A stretch of 64,000 nt of DNA, taken from assembly GCF_900142765.1 (NCBI RefSeq), contig NZ_FRCB01000002.1:186001-250000 (forward strand), read 5' to 3'. The notes beneath the pieces are model-generated. The model was given only the letters and a program-made list of their open reading frames with translations. It did no database searches and was not told where the DNA came from. How positions within the stretch are numbered: position 1 is the first letter of the stretch; the number at the start of each line of letters is the position of its first letter. Below are positions 8,708 through 18,169 of the stretch, piece by piece. Made by a program: the position numbers and the translations under genes. Source of the DNA: Roseovarius litoreus (GTDB lineage Bacteria; Pseudomonadota; Alphaproteobacteria; Rhodobacterales; Rhodobacteraceae).

Positions 8708-9721
8708 TCAGCGCGTGGAGGCGCGGCGCAGGATGGCGGCGGCGTCGGGATGGTCGAGAAGTTTCTCGCTCACCTCGAAGTCGAGATGGGCGCGCGGACC
8801 GTGGCCGGTGAGCGAATTGGCCAGAGCCTCGCACAGATCGTCGGGCAGGGCCGGGCGGGTTCGGGTATCGACCAGCAGGGTTTCGGCAGCGATGCCTTCG
8901 GCATAGATGATCTGATGCTCGTCGAAGAGCAGCTGGAAATAGTCGATGAAGCCGCCGTCTTCGTGCACCACGGTGTCGCCATTGACCAGATAGCGCGCCC
9001 GCACCAGCAATTCGGCCCGGCCCGCGCCGAGAGCGTCGGAGCGCTGGTAGATGAACAGGCGGTGATCGGGGCTGAGCAGGAGGTCGTTTTCGTTGTGCAG
9101 CGTGCCCGCCTTGATGCGGATCGGGGCGAAGTCGCCCACGGCGCGCACGGTCGAATGCCCGATCCAGCGCACCGCTTGGGGGCCGTCGTCGCGGGTGAGG
9201 ACCATGTCGCCCACCTTGAGCGTCTCGATCGGGGCCTGGCGGCCCGAGGCCAGCGTGATATGGGTGCCACGCGAGAAGGACACGCAGGCCACTTCGGCGA
9301 ATTTCTGGCGCGGGTTGTCGCGGTCGATGCCCACGAGCGCATAGCCGGTGCGCGGGGTCAGTTGCGCCAGAGGCAGTGCATAGACGCCCGCGACATTGCC
9401 GGCATCGTCGGTTTCCACCAGCACCAGCAGTTCGCTGGTCTGGCCCGAGGCGGACATCAGCGTGAGACAGGAATCAAGATGCAGCGGCGCGCCGGGCTGT
9501 CCGGTGGTGGTGTTCTCGGCGATGGTGAAGCGGCCATCGTCATGGGCCAGCACCGACAGGCGGTAGGGCTGCGCGGTCTTGTTCAGCTCATAGGTGTCGT
9601 CGAGATCGAGCTCGGCCGCGAAGGAGATCGGATCACCCAGATTGGCCCCGTTGACGACGGTGAAGTCGCGGGCCTTGTAGACGGGGATGGATTGCGCGGG
9701 CTTCAGGGAACTGTTGGACAT
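8708..9721 (-). CDS. Hint (hedgehog/intein) domain-containing protein
   Basis: The 337-residue protein has an N-terminal region of about 140 residues and then a Hint_2-type fold: VACVSFSRGTHI (145-155), ETLKVGDMVLT, VRWIGH, and LSPDHRLF (216-223). Proteins of this kind are frequent in roseobacters, often as tails of secreted toxins or adhesins, where the domain can autoprocess. Here it is a stand-alone protein with no signal peptide. Aligned to the usual CFTxGT, the position of the nucleophilic Cys is Ser148, while a Cys sits two residues earlier (146). Activity is therefore uncertain. Its role is unknown. Confidence 0.85.
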   Translation of the reverse strand: MSNSSLKPAQSIPVYKARDFTVVNGANLGDPISFAAELDLDDTYELNKTAQPYRLSVLAHDDGRFTIAENTTTGQPGAPLHLDSCLTLMSASGQTSELLVLVETDDAGNVAGVYALPLAQLTPRTGYALVGIDRDNPRQKFAEVACVSFSRGTHITLASGRQAPIETLKVGDMVLTRDDGPQAVRWIGHSTVRAVGDFAPIRIKAGTLHNENDLLLSPDHRLFIYQRSDALGAGRAELLVRARYLVNGDTVVHEDGGFIDYFQLLFDEHQIIYAEGIAAETLLVDTRTRPALPDDLCEALANSLTGHGPRAHLDFEVSEKLLDHPDAAAILRRASTR

Positions 9722-9886
9722 GATGATCGTACTGGTGAGGCGCCCGGTTTTGCGCGGCCGCTGAGGCGTTGAAAATAGGCTGATGGGGGCGTGGGGTCAA
9801 CGCCCTGACGTGTGGCTGGTCAATGCGGGGCGCGCGGTGCTATGCAGGCGGCCGGAGAATAACGGCATTATATCGGGAGGATCGAC

Positions 9887-10666
9887 ATGGACCTTGGGCT
9901 GAAGGGCAAGCGCGCGCTGGTCTGCGCGTCGTCGAAAGGGCTTGGGCTGGGATGCGCAAGGGCGCTGGCCGAGGCGGGTGTGGATCTGGTGATGAACGCG
10001 CGCGGCGCCGAGGCGCTGGAGGCAGAGGCGCAGGCGATCCGCGACGAATTTGGCGTGCAGGTCACCACGGTGGCCTGCGATGTGACCACCGAGGAGGGTC
10101 AGGCGCAGGTGATCGAGGCGGCGGGAGCGGCGGATATTCTGGTGAACAACGCCGGGGGGCCACCGCCGGGCATGTGGACCGACTGGGAGCGCGAGGATTT
10201 CATCAAGGCGCTGGATGCCAACATGCTGACGCCGATCGCGCTGATCAAGGCGCTGGTGCCGGGCATGATGGAGCGCGGCTGGGGCCGGGTGGTCAACATC
10301 ACCTCGCAATCGGTGAAGGCGCCCATCGCGGTGCTGGGCCTGTCGAATTCGGCGCGCGCGGGCCTTACGGGTTATGTGGCCGGCACCGCGCGGCAGGTAG
10401 CGGGCAAGGGGGTCACGATCAACAACCTGTTGCCGGGCATTCATGCCACGGACCGGGCCGATGCGCTGGATCGCGGTGTGGCCGAACGAGAGGGGCTGAG
10501 CCTTGAGGAGGCGCGCGCGAAGCGCGCGGCCACGCTGCCTGTGGGGCGCTATGGCACCAAGGAAGAGTTCGGCGCGGCCTGTGCGTTCCTGTGCAGCCAG
10601 CATGCGGGGTTCATCATCGGGCAGAACATCCTGCTGGATGGCGGCGGGGTGAACGCCACGCTTTAA
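9887..10666 (+). CDS. SDR-family oxidoreductase with atypical active site
   Basis: The 259-residue Rossmann protein follows the short-chain dehydrogenase plan: N-terminal nucleotide loop SSKGLGLG, NNAG at 87-90, NITSQS with Ser140, and a C-terminal GQNILLDGGG. The catalytic YxxxK is replaced by SNSAR (Tyr to Ser153, Lys to Arg157). This resembles the FabG-like SDR subgroup with an imperfect catalytic tetrad. It may be a reductase using other residues, or a non-catalytic protein. GGGAGG precedes the ATG. The next gene in the same direction is a carrier, 121 bp away. Confidence 0.88.
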   Translation: MDLGLKGKRALVCASSKGLGLGCARALAEAGVDLVMNARGAEALEAEAQAIRDEFGVQVTTVACDVTTEEGQAQVIEAAGAADILVNNAGGPPPGMWTDWEREDFIKALDANMLTPIALIKALVPGMMERGWGRVVNITSQSVKAPIAVLGLSNSARAGLTGYVAGTARQVAGKGVTINNLLPGIHATDRADALDRGVAEREGLSLEEARAKRAATLPVGRYGTKEEFGAACAFLCSQHAGFIIGQNILLDGGGVNATL

Positions 10667-10787
10667 CACCGGTGCGCGCGCCGCGTCACCGGGGTTCACG
10701 TTTGCGTTTTCGCAGCTTGCGGCGGCTGGCGCGGGCGGCGGGCGCGGGATACCCCTGTGACATATCAGGATCAAAGGGCCCGTTTTC

Positions 10788-12158
10788 ATGCAGACACTGA
10801 CAGTGATCGCCGTGTTCGGCGGTGTTATCCTCGCCAGCCTCGTGGTGGCGCCGCGCCGCGCCACGATCGAGGGGTTTTTCGGAGGCACCAGTGTCGAGGG
10901 GCGCGCGCCGGGGCTGTGGACCCTGGTGCTCAGTCAGGTCACCACATGGATTTTCGCCCGGTCGCTGATGAATGCCGCGATCCTTGGCTATTTCTATGGC
11001 ATCTGGGGCGTTCTTGCCTATGCGGCCTATTACGGGTCGTTCCTGACGGGCGGGTTCATCGTGGGCCGCTTGCGCGAGGGCGGCGCGGGGTCGGTGCAGG
11101 ACTGGCTGGAGGCGCGTTTCGGGGCGGCGGGCACGGGGTGCTACAATCTGGTGATCGCGCTGCGGCTCTTGTCGGAGGTGTTTGCCAACCTGCTGGTGGT
11201 GGGGCTGATCTTTGGCGCCGCGCTGCCCGCATCGGCGGGGGCCGACACGCTGGCGATCCTTGCGGTGGCGGTGCTGGGGCTGGCCTATAGCGCATGGGGG
11301 GGCTTGAGCGCGTCGCTGCGCACGGATGTGTTGCAGATGATCGTGTTTCTTGGGGTTTTCGCGGCGGCCTTCGTGGCGCTGCTGACCAGTCCCGAGTTCG
11401 ATCTGGGCGCGGTGCTGACGGCACCCGGCACGGCGGGGGCGTGGAACGGGCAGGTTCTGCTGCTGGTGGCGTTTTTGCAGGTGTTTTCCTATCCGGCGCA
11501 TGATCCGGTGATGATGGATCGCGGCTTTATTGCGGACCGGGCCACGACGCGGGCGTCGTTCCTGCATGCGTTCTGGATCTCGTCGCTCTGCATCATCGCG
11601 TTTGGCCTTTTCGGGGTGCAGGCGGGGCTGGTGGGCGCGGCATATGAGGGCGAGCTGTTGGGGACATGGGCGGGCATGTTCCCGCCTTGGGTGTTCGGCG
11701 CGCTGCTGGTGTCGCTGCTGATCAGTGCGCTGAGCACGCTCGATTCGGCGCTGGCCTCGGCGGCGCGGCTGGTGGTGGATGAGCTGCGGCTCGTGCCACG
11801 CAGCCTGACCGGGGGGCGTCTGGCGATGGTGGTGTTCATGGCGCTGGGCACGGTGCTGACGCTGTGGGGCAACCAGACGCTGTTCGATGCGGTCGCGGTG
11901 AGCGGCACGGCGAGCATGTTCCTGACGCCGGTTCTGGTGGTCGGGCTGGTGATGGGCCGGGATGTGGCGCTTTGGGCGTATCTGGCCGCTTTTGCGGCGG
12001 CGATGCTGGGGGCGCTGGCCTATTTCGCGCGCGAGACCGCGCTGGTGGCGGCGCTGCTGCCTGAGGCGCATAAATACGAGCAGCTTCTGGTGATCTGCGT
12101 CGCGGTTCTGCTGGTGGGGTTCGCCGCCGTGCTGGCGGGGATGCGGCGGCGCGCCTGA
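10788..12158 (+). CDS. Sodium:solute symporter-like membrane transporter
   Basis: The 456-residue, very hydrophobic protein has about 12-13 predicted membrane spans. It fits the SSS/LeuT-fold family: an N-terminal APRRATIEGFFGG segment, AYSAWGGLSASLRTDVLQ in the middle (the YTxxGGL-TD-Q pattern of SSS proteins), and SALSTLDSALASAARL further on. It probably imports a small solute with sodium across the inner membrane. The substrate cannot be predicted. It ends 10 bp from the convergent bpt gene, and I saw no separate terminator there. Confidence 0.82.
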   Translation: MQTLTVIAVFGGVILASLVVAPRRATIEGFFGGTSVEGRAPGLWTLVLSQVTTWIFARSLMNAAILGYFYGIWGVLAYAAYYGSFLTGGFIVGRLREGGAGSVQDWLEARFGAAGTGCYNLVIALRLLSEVFANLLVVGLIFGAALPASAGADTLAILAVAVLGLAYSAWGGLSASLRTDVLQMIVFLGVFAAAFVALLTSPEFDLGAVLTAPGTAGAWNGQVLLLVAFLQVFSYPAHDPVMMDRGFIADRATTRASFLHAFWISSLCIIAFGLFGVQAGLVGAAYEGELLGTWAGMFPPWVFGALLVSLLISALSTLDSALASAARLVVDELRLVPRSLTGGRLAMVVFMALGTVLTLWGNQTLFDAVAVSGTASMFLTPVLVVGLVMGRDVALWAYLAAFAAAMLGALAYFARETALVAALLPEAHKYEQLLVICVAVLLVGFAAVLAGMRRRA

Positions 12159-12168
12159 TCCGCAGCGA

Positions 12169-12993
12169 TCAGCGCGCGCGCAGCGGCTTGCCGTCGGGCA
12201 GCGAGATATTGGCCACCTGTTCGGAGATCGGATCGTTCGAGAGAGGGTGGAGTTGCGCGCTGTATTCTTCGGGCGAGCGCATCCGCTCCCACGCGCCGTT
12301 CACATAGATCTCGAGCCCGGTGAAGGCGGCCTTGTAGCCCATCTTGGGGCTGCCGGGCACCCAATAGCCGAGATAGACATGGGGCAGGCCGTTTTCGCGG
12401 GCAATCTCGATATGATCGAGGATGAGATAGGTGCCGAGGCTCGCGCGCGGGCGCGAGGGGTCGTAAAAGGAATAGACCATGCTGACCCCGTCATCGAGCA
12501 CGTCGGTCAGGCAGACGGCCACCAGATCGCCGGTTTCGGTGTCGGTATACTCCACGACACGGGTCCGGATCGGCGTTTCCTCGATCATGGCGGCGAATTC
12601 GAACGTGTCCATATCGGCCATGCCGCCATCGGCGTGCCGGTGTTCGAGATAGCGGCGAAAGAGATTGTACTGTTCTTCGGTGGCCCAGGGCGAGGTGGCG
12701 CGGCGTTCGAGCCCGGCATTGCGATTCCAGGTGCGGCGCTGGCTGCGCGACATGGAGAAATCGGCCACGTTCACCCGTGCCGAGAGGCAGGCGGAGCATT
12801 CCGCGCAGGCGGGCCGGTAGAGCACGTTCTGCGAGCGACGAAACCCCTGTTTCGACAGGCTGTCATTGAGCCGTTGAGCGCCTTCGCCTTGCAGTGCGGT
12901 GAACAATTTGCGTTCCATCCGCCCCTCGAGATAGGGGCAGGGCTGCGGGGCCGTCACGTAGAATTGGGGCGCTATCGGCAGCGTATGGCGCAT
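12169..12993 (-). CDS. bpt: Aspartate/glutamate leucyltransferase (arginyl-transferase family)
   Basis: Bpt transfers leucine from Leu-tRNA to proteins with N-terminal Asp or Glu, marking them for ClpAP in the N-degron pathway. The 274-residue protein has the family's length, the N-terminal CPYL motif with Cys19, the cysteine cluster PACAECSAC (61-69), and the C-terminal GNAT-like half with VYSFYDP and HVYLGYWV. The name Bpt rather than arginyl-transferase follows the usual bacterial assignment. Confidence 0.93.
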   Translation of the reverse strand: MRHTLPIAPQFYVTAPQPCPYLEGRMERKLFTALQGEGAQRLNDSLSKQGFRRSQNVLYRPACAECSACLSARVNVADFSMSRSQRRTWNRNAGLERRATSPWATEEQYNLFRRYLEHRHADGGMADMDTFEFAAMIEETPIRTRVVEYTDTETGDLVAVCLTDVLDDGVSMVYSFYDPSRPRASLGTYLILDHIEIARENGLPHVYLGYWVPGSPKMGYKAAFTGLEIYVNGAWERMRSPEEYSAQLHPLSNDPISEQVANISLPDGKPLRAR

Positions 12994-13066
12994 CGCGGGT
13001 GTCTATCCTTCCGGAGGGCACGGTATCAAGCCCGATAGCTTGCGCCAAGGGGGTAAAGACGAGTTG

Positions 13067-13516
13067 TCAATTTGTGGCGCGACGGTTCAGGGCGACCGTG
13101 CCGAGCACGTGATCTGTCAGGCCCTGAGCGCGTGCTGTGGTCAGCATGAGCACCACGGAAATCACCTGAAGAAACGGCAGGGCGAAGGAGAATGTTAGGC
13201 CAAGCGTGTGCAGGAAAGCGAGTGTCAGGTCGAATCGCCGACCATCCAGCGTGCGAAATTCGATCGCCACCAGCCGCATGCCCCATGTCGCCGATCCACG
13301 CGCGATGGTCACCACGCGGTAGCCGAAGCCGACGAACAGCAGCAGCGCCGGAAAGAACAGCAGGCCGGTGAAGGCGGTGAAGGGCAGAATCGCAAGGCAG
13401 ATCAACAGGATCAGGATCGTGTCCACGATCCAGGCAATCAGGCGCTTGAGGGGCACATCCCGATAAAACTCGGGCTGCGTGACGGGGTCGGGGATATGCC
13501 AGGAATACTCGGTCAT
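13067..13516 (-). CDS. RDD family membrane protein
   Basis: This 149-residue protein has a short soluble N-terminus, then the segment LKRLIAWIVDTILIL with the Arg and Asp that give the RDD family its name, and three hydrophobic spans in all. RDD proteins sit in the inner membrane, and some are linked to ion or stress tolerance; the exact role here is unknown. It lies 73 bp after the start of bpt and in the same direction as it. Confidence 0.82.
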   Translation of the reverse strand: MTEYSWHIPDPVTQPEFYRDVPLKRLIAWIVDTILILLICLAILPFTAFTGLLFFPALLLFVGFGYRVVTIARGSATWGMRLVAIEFRTLDGRRFDLTLAFLHTLGLTFSFALPFLQVISVVLMLTTARAQGLTDHVLGTVALNRRATN

Positions 13517-13632
13517 GATGGCGGGGATATAAGGCGTGGGGTGCCCCTGCGGAAGACCCGCGACGCCGAAAGCGCCCGGGTTTTGTGGTGAAAGGCGGCG
13601 ATGGCGTTGATCGCCCCCGTGGCGCTGGCGGC

Positions 13633-14115
13633 CTAGAACGGTGCCGCAGAGGTCGTGAAGGCCGCGCGCTGCGCGCCCGAGATGCGCAGCAATTCGGCAG
13701 GGGCTATTCGGAACACGTGGCGCGGTGTGCCGGCGGCGGCCCAGACCTGTTCGAAATCGTCGAGGCGCGGATCGAAAAAGGCGCGTGGCGGTGTCAGGTG
13801 GCCCACGGGCGATACGCCGCCGATGGCGAAGCCGGTCTGAGCCCGGATCAGCCCGGCATCGGCCTTGCCCAGAGGCTCGCCCGCAAGGGTCGAGGCGCGG
13901 TCGGCCTCGACCTGATTGCCGCCGGCGGTGATGAAGAGCACCGCCTCGCCCGACATCTCGCCACGAAAGATGATCGACTTGGCGATCTGGTCGAGCGCGC
14001 AGCCCACCAGATCGGCGGCCATCTGCGCGGTGGTGGCCTGACCCACTTCGACGGGCAGGGCGGTGCAGCCGGCGTCCAGCAGGGCCTGGGTCACGCGTTT
14101 GAGGCTTTTGCTCAT
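13633..14115 (-). CDS. YbaK/EbsC family aminoacyl-tRNA deacylase-like protein
   Basis: The 160-residue protein matches the YbaK/ProX fold: KSIIFRGEM, the substrate loop AGGNQVEADRAS, and GFAIGGVSPVGH near residue 110. YbaK and ProX hydrolyse mischarged tRNAs such as Cys- or Ala-tRNAPro. The frame continues 26 codons upstream, but MSKSLKRV at 14115 fits the family start. It may work freely in the cytoplasm or with a synthetase; its specificity is not visible from sequence. Confidence 0.88.
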   Translation of the reverse strand: MSKSLKRVTQALLDAGCTALPVEVGQATTAQMAADLVGCALDQIAKSIIFRGEMSGEAVLFITAGGNQVEADRASTLAGEPLGKADAGLIRAQTGFAIGGVSPVGHLTPPRAFFDPRLDDFEQVWAAAGTPRHVFRIAPAELLRISGAQRAAFTTSAAPF

Positions 14116-14231
14116 GTGGGGTGTCCTGTTTTTCGGGGCACTATTCCAAGGGGCGCGCCGAATTGCCAGCCCCAAGACATGCGCAGGTGACACCCCATTG
14201 ACCCGGTGCGGCGGGGTTGTATCACTGAGGC

Positions 14232-17021
14232 ATGGATTTCGCCGCTCGCATCACCCGCCTTCCCCGCGCCCATGACCCCGAACAGGGGGCCGAGGCGCGC
14301 GCGCTGTTTCCGGGGCTTTCTGCGCCGCTTGCCGATCTGGTCGAGGGGGCGGCGGGGTGCAGCCCGTATCTGAAGTCGCTGGCTGAGGCCGAGCGCGATT
14401 GGCTGCCCGAGGCGCTGGAGGCGCCGGAGGTGGCGCTGGATGCGCTGCGCGACAGCTTGCGCGACACGGCGCCTGACCTCTTGCCCGGCGCGTTGAGACA
14501 GGGCAAGCGGCGGGTGGCGCTGATGATCGGGTTGGCCGATCTGGCCGGTGTCTGGCCGCTCGAGGAGGTGACGGGGCGGCTGACGGATTTTGCCGATCTG
14601 GCCTGCGATCTGGCGATGAAAGCCTGTGTCGGCGCCGAGATCCGGCGCGGCAAGTTGCCCGGCAAGACCGAGGACGATCTGCGGGCGGCGGGCGGCATGG
14701 TGGCGCTGGCGATGGGCAAGATGGGGGCGGGGGAGCTGAATTACAGCTCGGATATCGACCTGATCTGCCTGTTCGACGAGACGGGGTTTTCCGAAGGCGA
14801 CTACCACGAGGCGCGCGCCTCGTTCGTGAGGGCCACGCGCAAGATGGCGGCGATGCTGAACGACCGCACCGCCGAGGGCTATGTGTTTCGCACCGATCTG
14901 CGGCTGCGTCCCGATCCGAGTGTCACGCCCGTTTGCATGGCGATGGCCGCCGCCGAGACCTATTACGAAAGTCTGGGGCGCACATGGGAGCGCGCGGCCT
15001 ATATCAAGGCGCGGCCCTGCGCGGGCGATCTGGAGGCGGGGGCGCGGTTTCTCGAGGTGCTGCGGCCTTTCGTATGGCGCAAGCATCTGGATTTCGCCGC
15101 GATCGAGGACGCGCACAACATGCGGCTGCGCATTCGCGAGCACAAGGGGCTTGGCGGGCGGCTGACCTTGCCAGGGCATAACATGAAGCTGGGGCGCGGC
15201 GGCATCCGCGAGATCGAGTTCTTTACCCAGACCCGCCAGATCATCGCCGGCGGGCGCGACCCGGATCTGAGGGTGCGCGGCACGGTCGAGGGGCTGGCCC
15301 GGCTGGCTGAAAAGGGCTGGGTGCCAAGGGATGCGGCCGATGTGCTGACCGCGCATTACCGGTTTCATCGCGAGGTCGAGCACCGGTTGCAGATGCTGCG
15401 CGATGCGCAGACCCATGATCTGCCGCAGTCGCAGGACGAGTTCGACCGGCTGGCGGCCTTCATGGGGCGCGACACGTCCGGATTGCAGGCCGAATTGCTG
15501 GAGCGTTTGAACGAGGTCCACGAGCTGATCGAGGGGTTTTTCGCTCCCGAGGGCCCCGAGCCTGTGTCGCAGGAGGCCGACGCGCTGTTCGACGACGAGA
15601 TCATCGGGCGCTGGCCGTCCTATCCGGCGCTGCGCTCGCAGCGGGCGGGGGAGATATTCCGCAGGCTCAAGCCCGATATCCTGACGCGTCTGGCAGGCAC
15701 GGCCCATCCGCAAGAGGCGTTGCTGGCCTTTGACGGGTTTCTGGCGGGTCTGCCTGCGGGGGTGCAGGTGTTTTCGCTCTTCGAGGCCAATCCGCAGCTT
15801 GTCGATCTGCTGGTGGATATCGCGGGCACCTCGCCCAAGCTGGCGGGGCATCTGTCGCGTCATGCGGGGGTGTTCGATGCGGTGATCGCGGGGGATTTCT
15901 TTGCCGCATGGCCGGGGCGCGCGGCGCTGGAGGCGGATCTGACGGCGCGCCTGCAGGCCGAGGACGATTACGAGCGCAAGCTGGATGCGGCAAGGCGCTG
16001 GAAAAAGGAATGGCATTTCCGGGTGGGCGTCCACCATCTGCGGGGGCTGGTGGATGCGGATGCGGCGGGGCTGCAATATGCCGATCTGGCAGGGGCCGTG
16101 ATCGGGGCGCTCTGGCCCGTCGTGCGGGCGCAGTTCGCGCAAAAGCACGGCGATTGGCCGGGGCGCGGCGCTGTGGTGCTGGGAATGGGATCGCTTGGCG
16201 CCGAGCGGCTGAATGCCGAATCCGATCTGGATCTGATCGTGATCTATGATGCGGACGGGGTCGAAGGCTCGGAGGGGCGCAGGCCGCTGGCGACACGGAC
16301 CTATTACGCGCGGCTGACACAGGCGATGATTACCGCGCTGACCGCGCCGATGGCGGAAGGCAAGCTTTACGAGGTGGACATGCGGCTGCGTCCCTCGGGC
16401 AATCAGGGGCCGGTGGCGACGGGCTGGAGCGCGTTTCGCGATTATCAGCAGACCGAAGCCTGGGTCTGGGAGCATCTGGCGCTGACCCGTGCGCGGGTGA
16501 TCGCGGGGCCGCAGGATCTTGCCGAGGATGTCGAGACGTTCCGCGCGGCGCTTTTGGCCGAGAAGGGCAAGACGGAGAGTGTCATCCGGGAGGCCGCGGC
16601 GATGCGCGCCCGGGTCGCCGATGCCAAGCGGCCCGAGGGTCCGTGGGATCCCAAGCTGGGGTCGGGGCGGTTGCAGGAGATCGAGCTTATCGCGCAGGCG
16701 GGCAGCCTGATGGCCGGCGAAACGCAGCGCAGCGTCGCGGCGGGTGTGGCCGCCGGTGTCGCGATCGGCTGGCTGGATGACGCGGGCGGCCATGCGCTTT
16801 TGCGGGCATACGGGCTTTTCTGGCGTGTGTTGCAGGCGTCCAAGCTGCTGAGCGACCGCCCGCTTGATCCGGGCAGGATCGGTGAGGGGGGCACGGCTTT
16901 CGTGCTGCGAGAAACCGGCCACGAGACGCTGGCCGATCTGCAGGCCGATCTGGAGGCTGCCGCAGGCGAGGCAGCACAGGTCATCGACAGGGCGCTGAGC
17001 GAGCCGTCAGGGGAGAAGTGA
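14232..17021 (+). CDS. glnE: Bifunctional glutamine synthetase adenylyltransferase/deadenylase
   Basis: GlnE attaches AMP to glutamine synthetase when nitrogen is plentiful and removes it when nitrogen is scarce, under PII control. The 929-residue protein carries two nucleotidyltransferase domains. The first has GMGKMGAGELNYSSDIDL near residue 160 and the second GMGSLGAERLNAESDLDL near residue 650, each supplying the G-S and D-x-D metal-binding residues. The C-terminal domain is the adenylylation half in known GlnE. A 92-residue ORF follows 1 bp after the stop. Confidence 0.95.
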   Translation: MDFAARITRLPRAHDPEQGAEARALFPGLSAPLADLVEGAAGCSPYLKSLAEAERDWLPEALEAPEVALDALRDSLRDTAPDLLPGALRQGKRRVALMIGLADLAGVWPLEEVTGRLTDFADLACDLAMKACVGAEIRRGKLPGKTEDDLRAAGGMVALAMGKMGAGELNYSSDIDLICLFDETGFSEGDYHEARASFVRATRKMAAMLNDRTAEGYVFRTDLRLRPDPSVTPVCMAMAAAETYYESLGRTWERAAYIKARPCAGDLEAGARFLEVLRPFVWRKHLDFAAIEDAHNMRLRIREHKGLGGRLTLPGHNMKLGRGGIREIEFFTQTRQIIAGGRDPDLRVRGTVEGLARLAEKGWVPRDAADVLTAHYRFHREVEHRLQMLRDAQTHDLPQSQDEFDRLAAFMGRDTSGLQAELLERLNEVHELIEGFFAPEGPEPVSQEADALFDDEIIGRWPSYPALRSQRAGEIFRRLKPDILTRLAGTAHPQEALLAFDGFLAGLPAGVQVFSLFEANPQLVDLLVDIAGTSPKLAGHLSRHAGVFDAVIAGDFFAAWPGRAALEADLTARLQAEDDYERKLDAARRWKKEWHFRVGVHHLRGLVDADAAGLQYADLAGAVIGALWPVVRAQFAQKHGDWPGRGAVVLGMGSLGAERLNAESDLDLIVIYDADGVEGSEGRRPLATRTYYARLTQAMITALTAPMAEGKLYEVDMRLRPSGNQGPVATGWSAFRDYQQTEAWVWEHLALTRARVIAGPQDLAEDVETFRAALLAEKGKTESVIREAAAMRARVADAKRPEGPWDPKLGSGRLQEIELIAQAGSLMAGETQRSVAAGVAAGVAIGWLDDAGGHALLRAYGLFWRVLQASKLLSDRPLDPGRIGEGGTAFVLRETGHETLADLQADLEAAAGEAAQVIDRALSEPSGEK

Positions 17022-17022
17022 G

Positions 17023-17301
17023 ATGAAGCGCGATCCGATGGACCACAAGGGCCTCATCCGGGAGGCATACCATATCGACGGGATCGGGCCGCCGGAATGC
17101 CGCTCGATCTTTCTGGATTGGGCGCTGTCGCTGCCGCATGACACCGATCAGGCGCAGGCGATCGGCGCGATGCTGGAGCGCTACGGGCAGGATGCGCCGG
17201 AGCATCCGATGACGCGTGTGCTGCAAGACGGGCTTGCCTCGGCGGGGCCGGCGCGGCGGCGCGGCGGCTGGCGTGCGCGCGACCGTGACCCGAAGTCCTG
17301 A
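17023..17301 (+). CDS. Conserved hypothetical protein downstream of glnE
   Basis: A 92-residue protein starts 1 bp after glnE, so it is probably in the same transcript. It is acidic and helical at first (REAYHIDGIGPPECRSIFLD) and ends in an Arg-rich tail. No signal peptide or membrane span is present. I do not recognise a domain. The tight spacing and a clean coding frame argue that it is expressed. Confidence 0.7.
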   Translation: MKRDPMDHKGLIREAYHIDGIGPPECRSIFLDWALSLPHDTDQAQAIGAMLERYGQDAPEHPMTRVLQDGLASAGPARRRGGWRARDRDPKS

Positions 17302-17496
17302 GTGCTGCGGCAAAAGCCGGGTTTAACGGGCCAAGAGTGCGTCATAACGTGGCGTTTTGAGGGCATTTCAGGCCCAATTGGCCGATTGCGCCGCCATTTC
17401 ATCACGCAAAAACGCCAGAGCTGACGAATTTCAGCCCTAATTCCCGGTCATCTTCATCCTGGATAACGCAGGGCGAAAAGCGCTCAGGAGGAAGAA

Positions 17497-18132
17497 ATGG
17501 TAGCAATTCGTATGTTTTCGGTGCTTCTGCTGGGACTGACTGTCTCGGGATGTGCCTCGATTGAAACGGCGACGCGGAACGCGCCTTTGGAGGTCGGTAG
17601 CCTCGAGGCGCCGGCGGTCAGTGTCGATGTGCGCGATATCAGGGTTTCGGTCCCTGAAACGCTCAGGGTGTCCGAGGCCAATGCCTATCTGCCGGCGGGT
17701 GACATCGTGTGGCGTGGCGATCCGCCGGGCAACCGTTACGAGCAGGTGAAGGCGATCTTCGAGGAGGCGCTGCAGCGCGGAACGGCGACGATGACCTCGG
17801 GGCATCTTCCCGTGGTGGTCGAGGTCGAGGTTGCGCGCTTTCATGCGCTGACCGAAAAGGCCCGCTATACCGTGGGGGGCATGCACGGGTTGCATTTCGT
17901 CATGCAACTGCGCCATGCCGAGACCGGTGCGCTTGTCGGCAAGCCGGAGCTGATCAAGGCGAATCTGCGGGGCTTTGGCGGGCAGGCCGCGATCGAGGCG
18001 GACCGCATCGGCCAGACCCAGAAGGTGCGCATCACCGATCATCTGGCCAATGTGATCCGGCAGGAACTGAGCGGTCCGGACGGTTATGTTGCGGCCAATC
18101 TGTGGTTGGGTGGCCTGAGCGGTCAACTCTGA
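17497..18132 (+). CDS. Predicted outer-membrane or periplasmic lipoprotein
   Basis: This 211-residue protein starts after a strong AGGAGG site and has a lipoprotein signal: hydrophobic FSVLLLGLTV, then VSGC as the lipobox, with Cys19 the predicted lipidated residue. The mature part has no enzyme motif I recognise. It resembles Rhodobacteraceae lipoproteins I recall as DUF6778, but this is from memory only. The 195 bp before it hold a weak inverted repeat around TGGCGTTTT and AAAACGCCA and no other gene. Confidence 0.82.
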   Translation: MVAIRMFSVLLLGLTVSGCASIETATRNAPLEVGSLEAPAVSVDVRDIRVSVPETLRVSEANAYLPAGDIVWRGDPPGNRYEQVKAIFEEALQRGTATMTSGHLPVVVEVEVARFHALTEKARYTVGGMHGLHFVMQLRHAETGALVGKPELIKANLRGFGGQAAIEADRIGQTQKVRITDHLANVIRQELSGPDGYVAANLWLGGLSGQL

Positions 18133-18169
18133 TCTTTTCCAGGACGCGCAAAGGGCTTATGGGGACAGC

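Noticed and set aside
14112-16922. 936-codon open frame on the minus strand opposite glnE
   Set aside because: It is His/Arg/Gln/Pro-rich without any domain, as expected for the antisense of a GC-rich gene. glnE on the other strand is certain.
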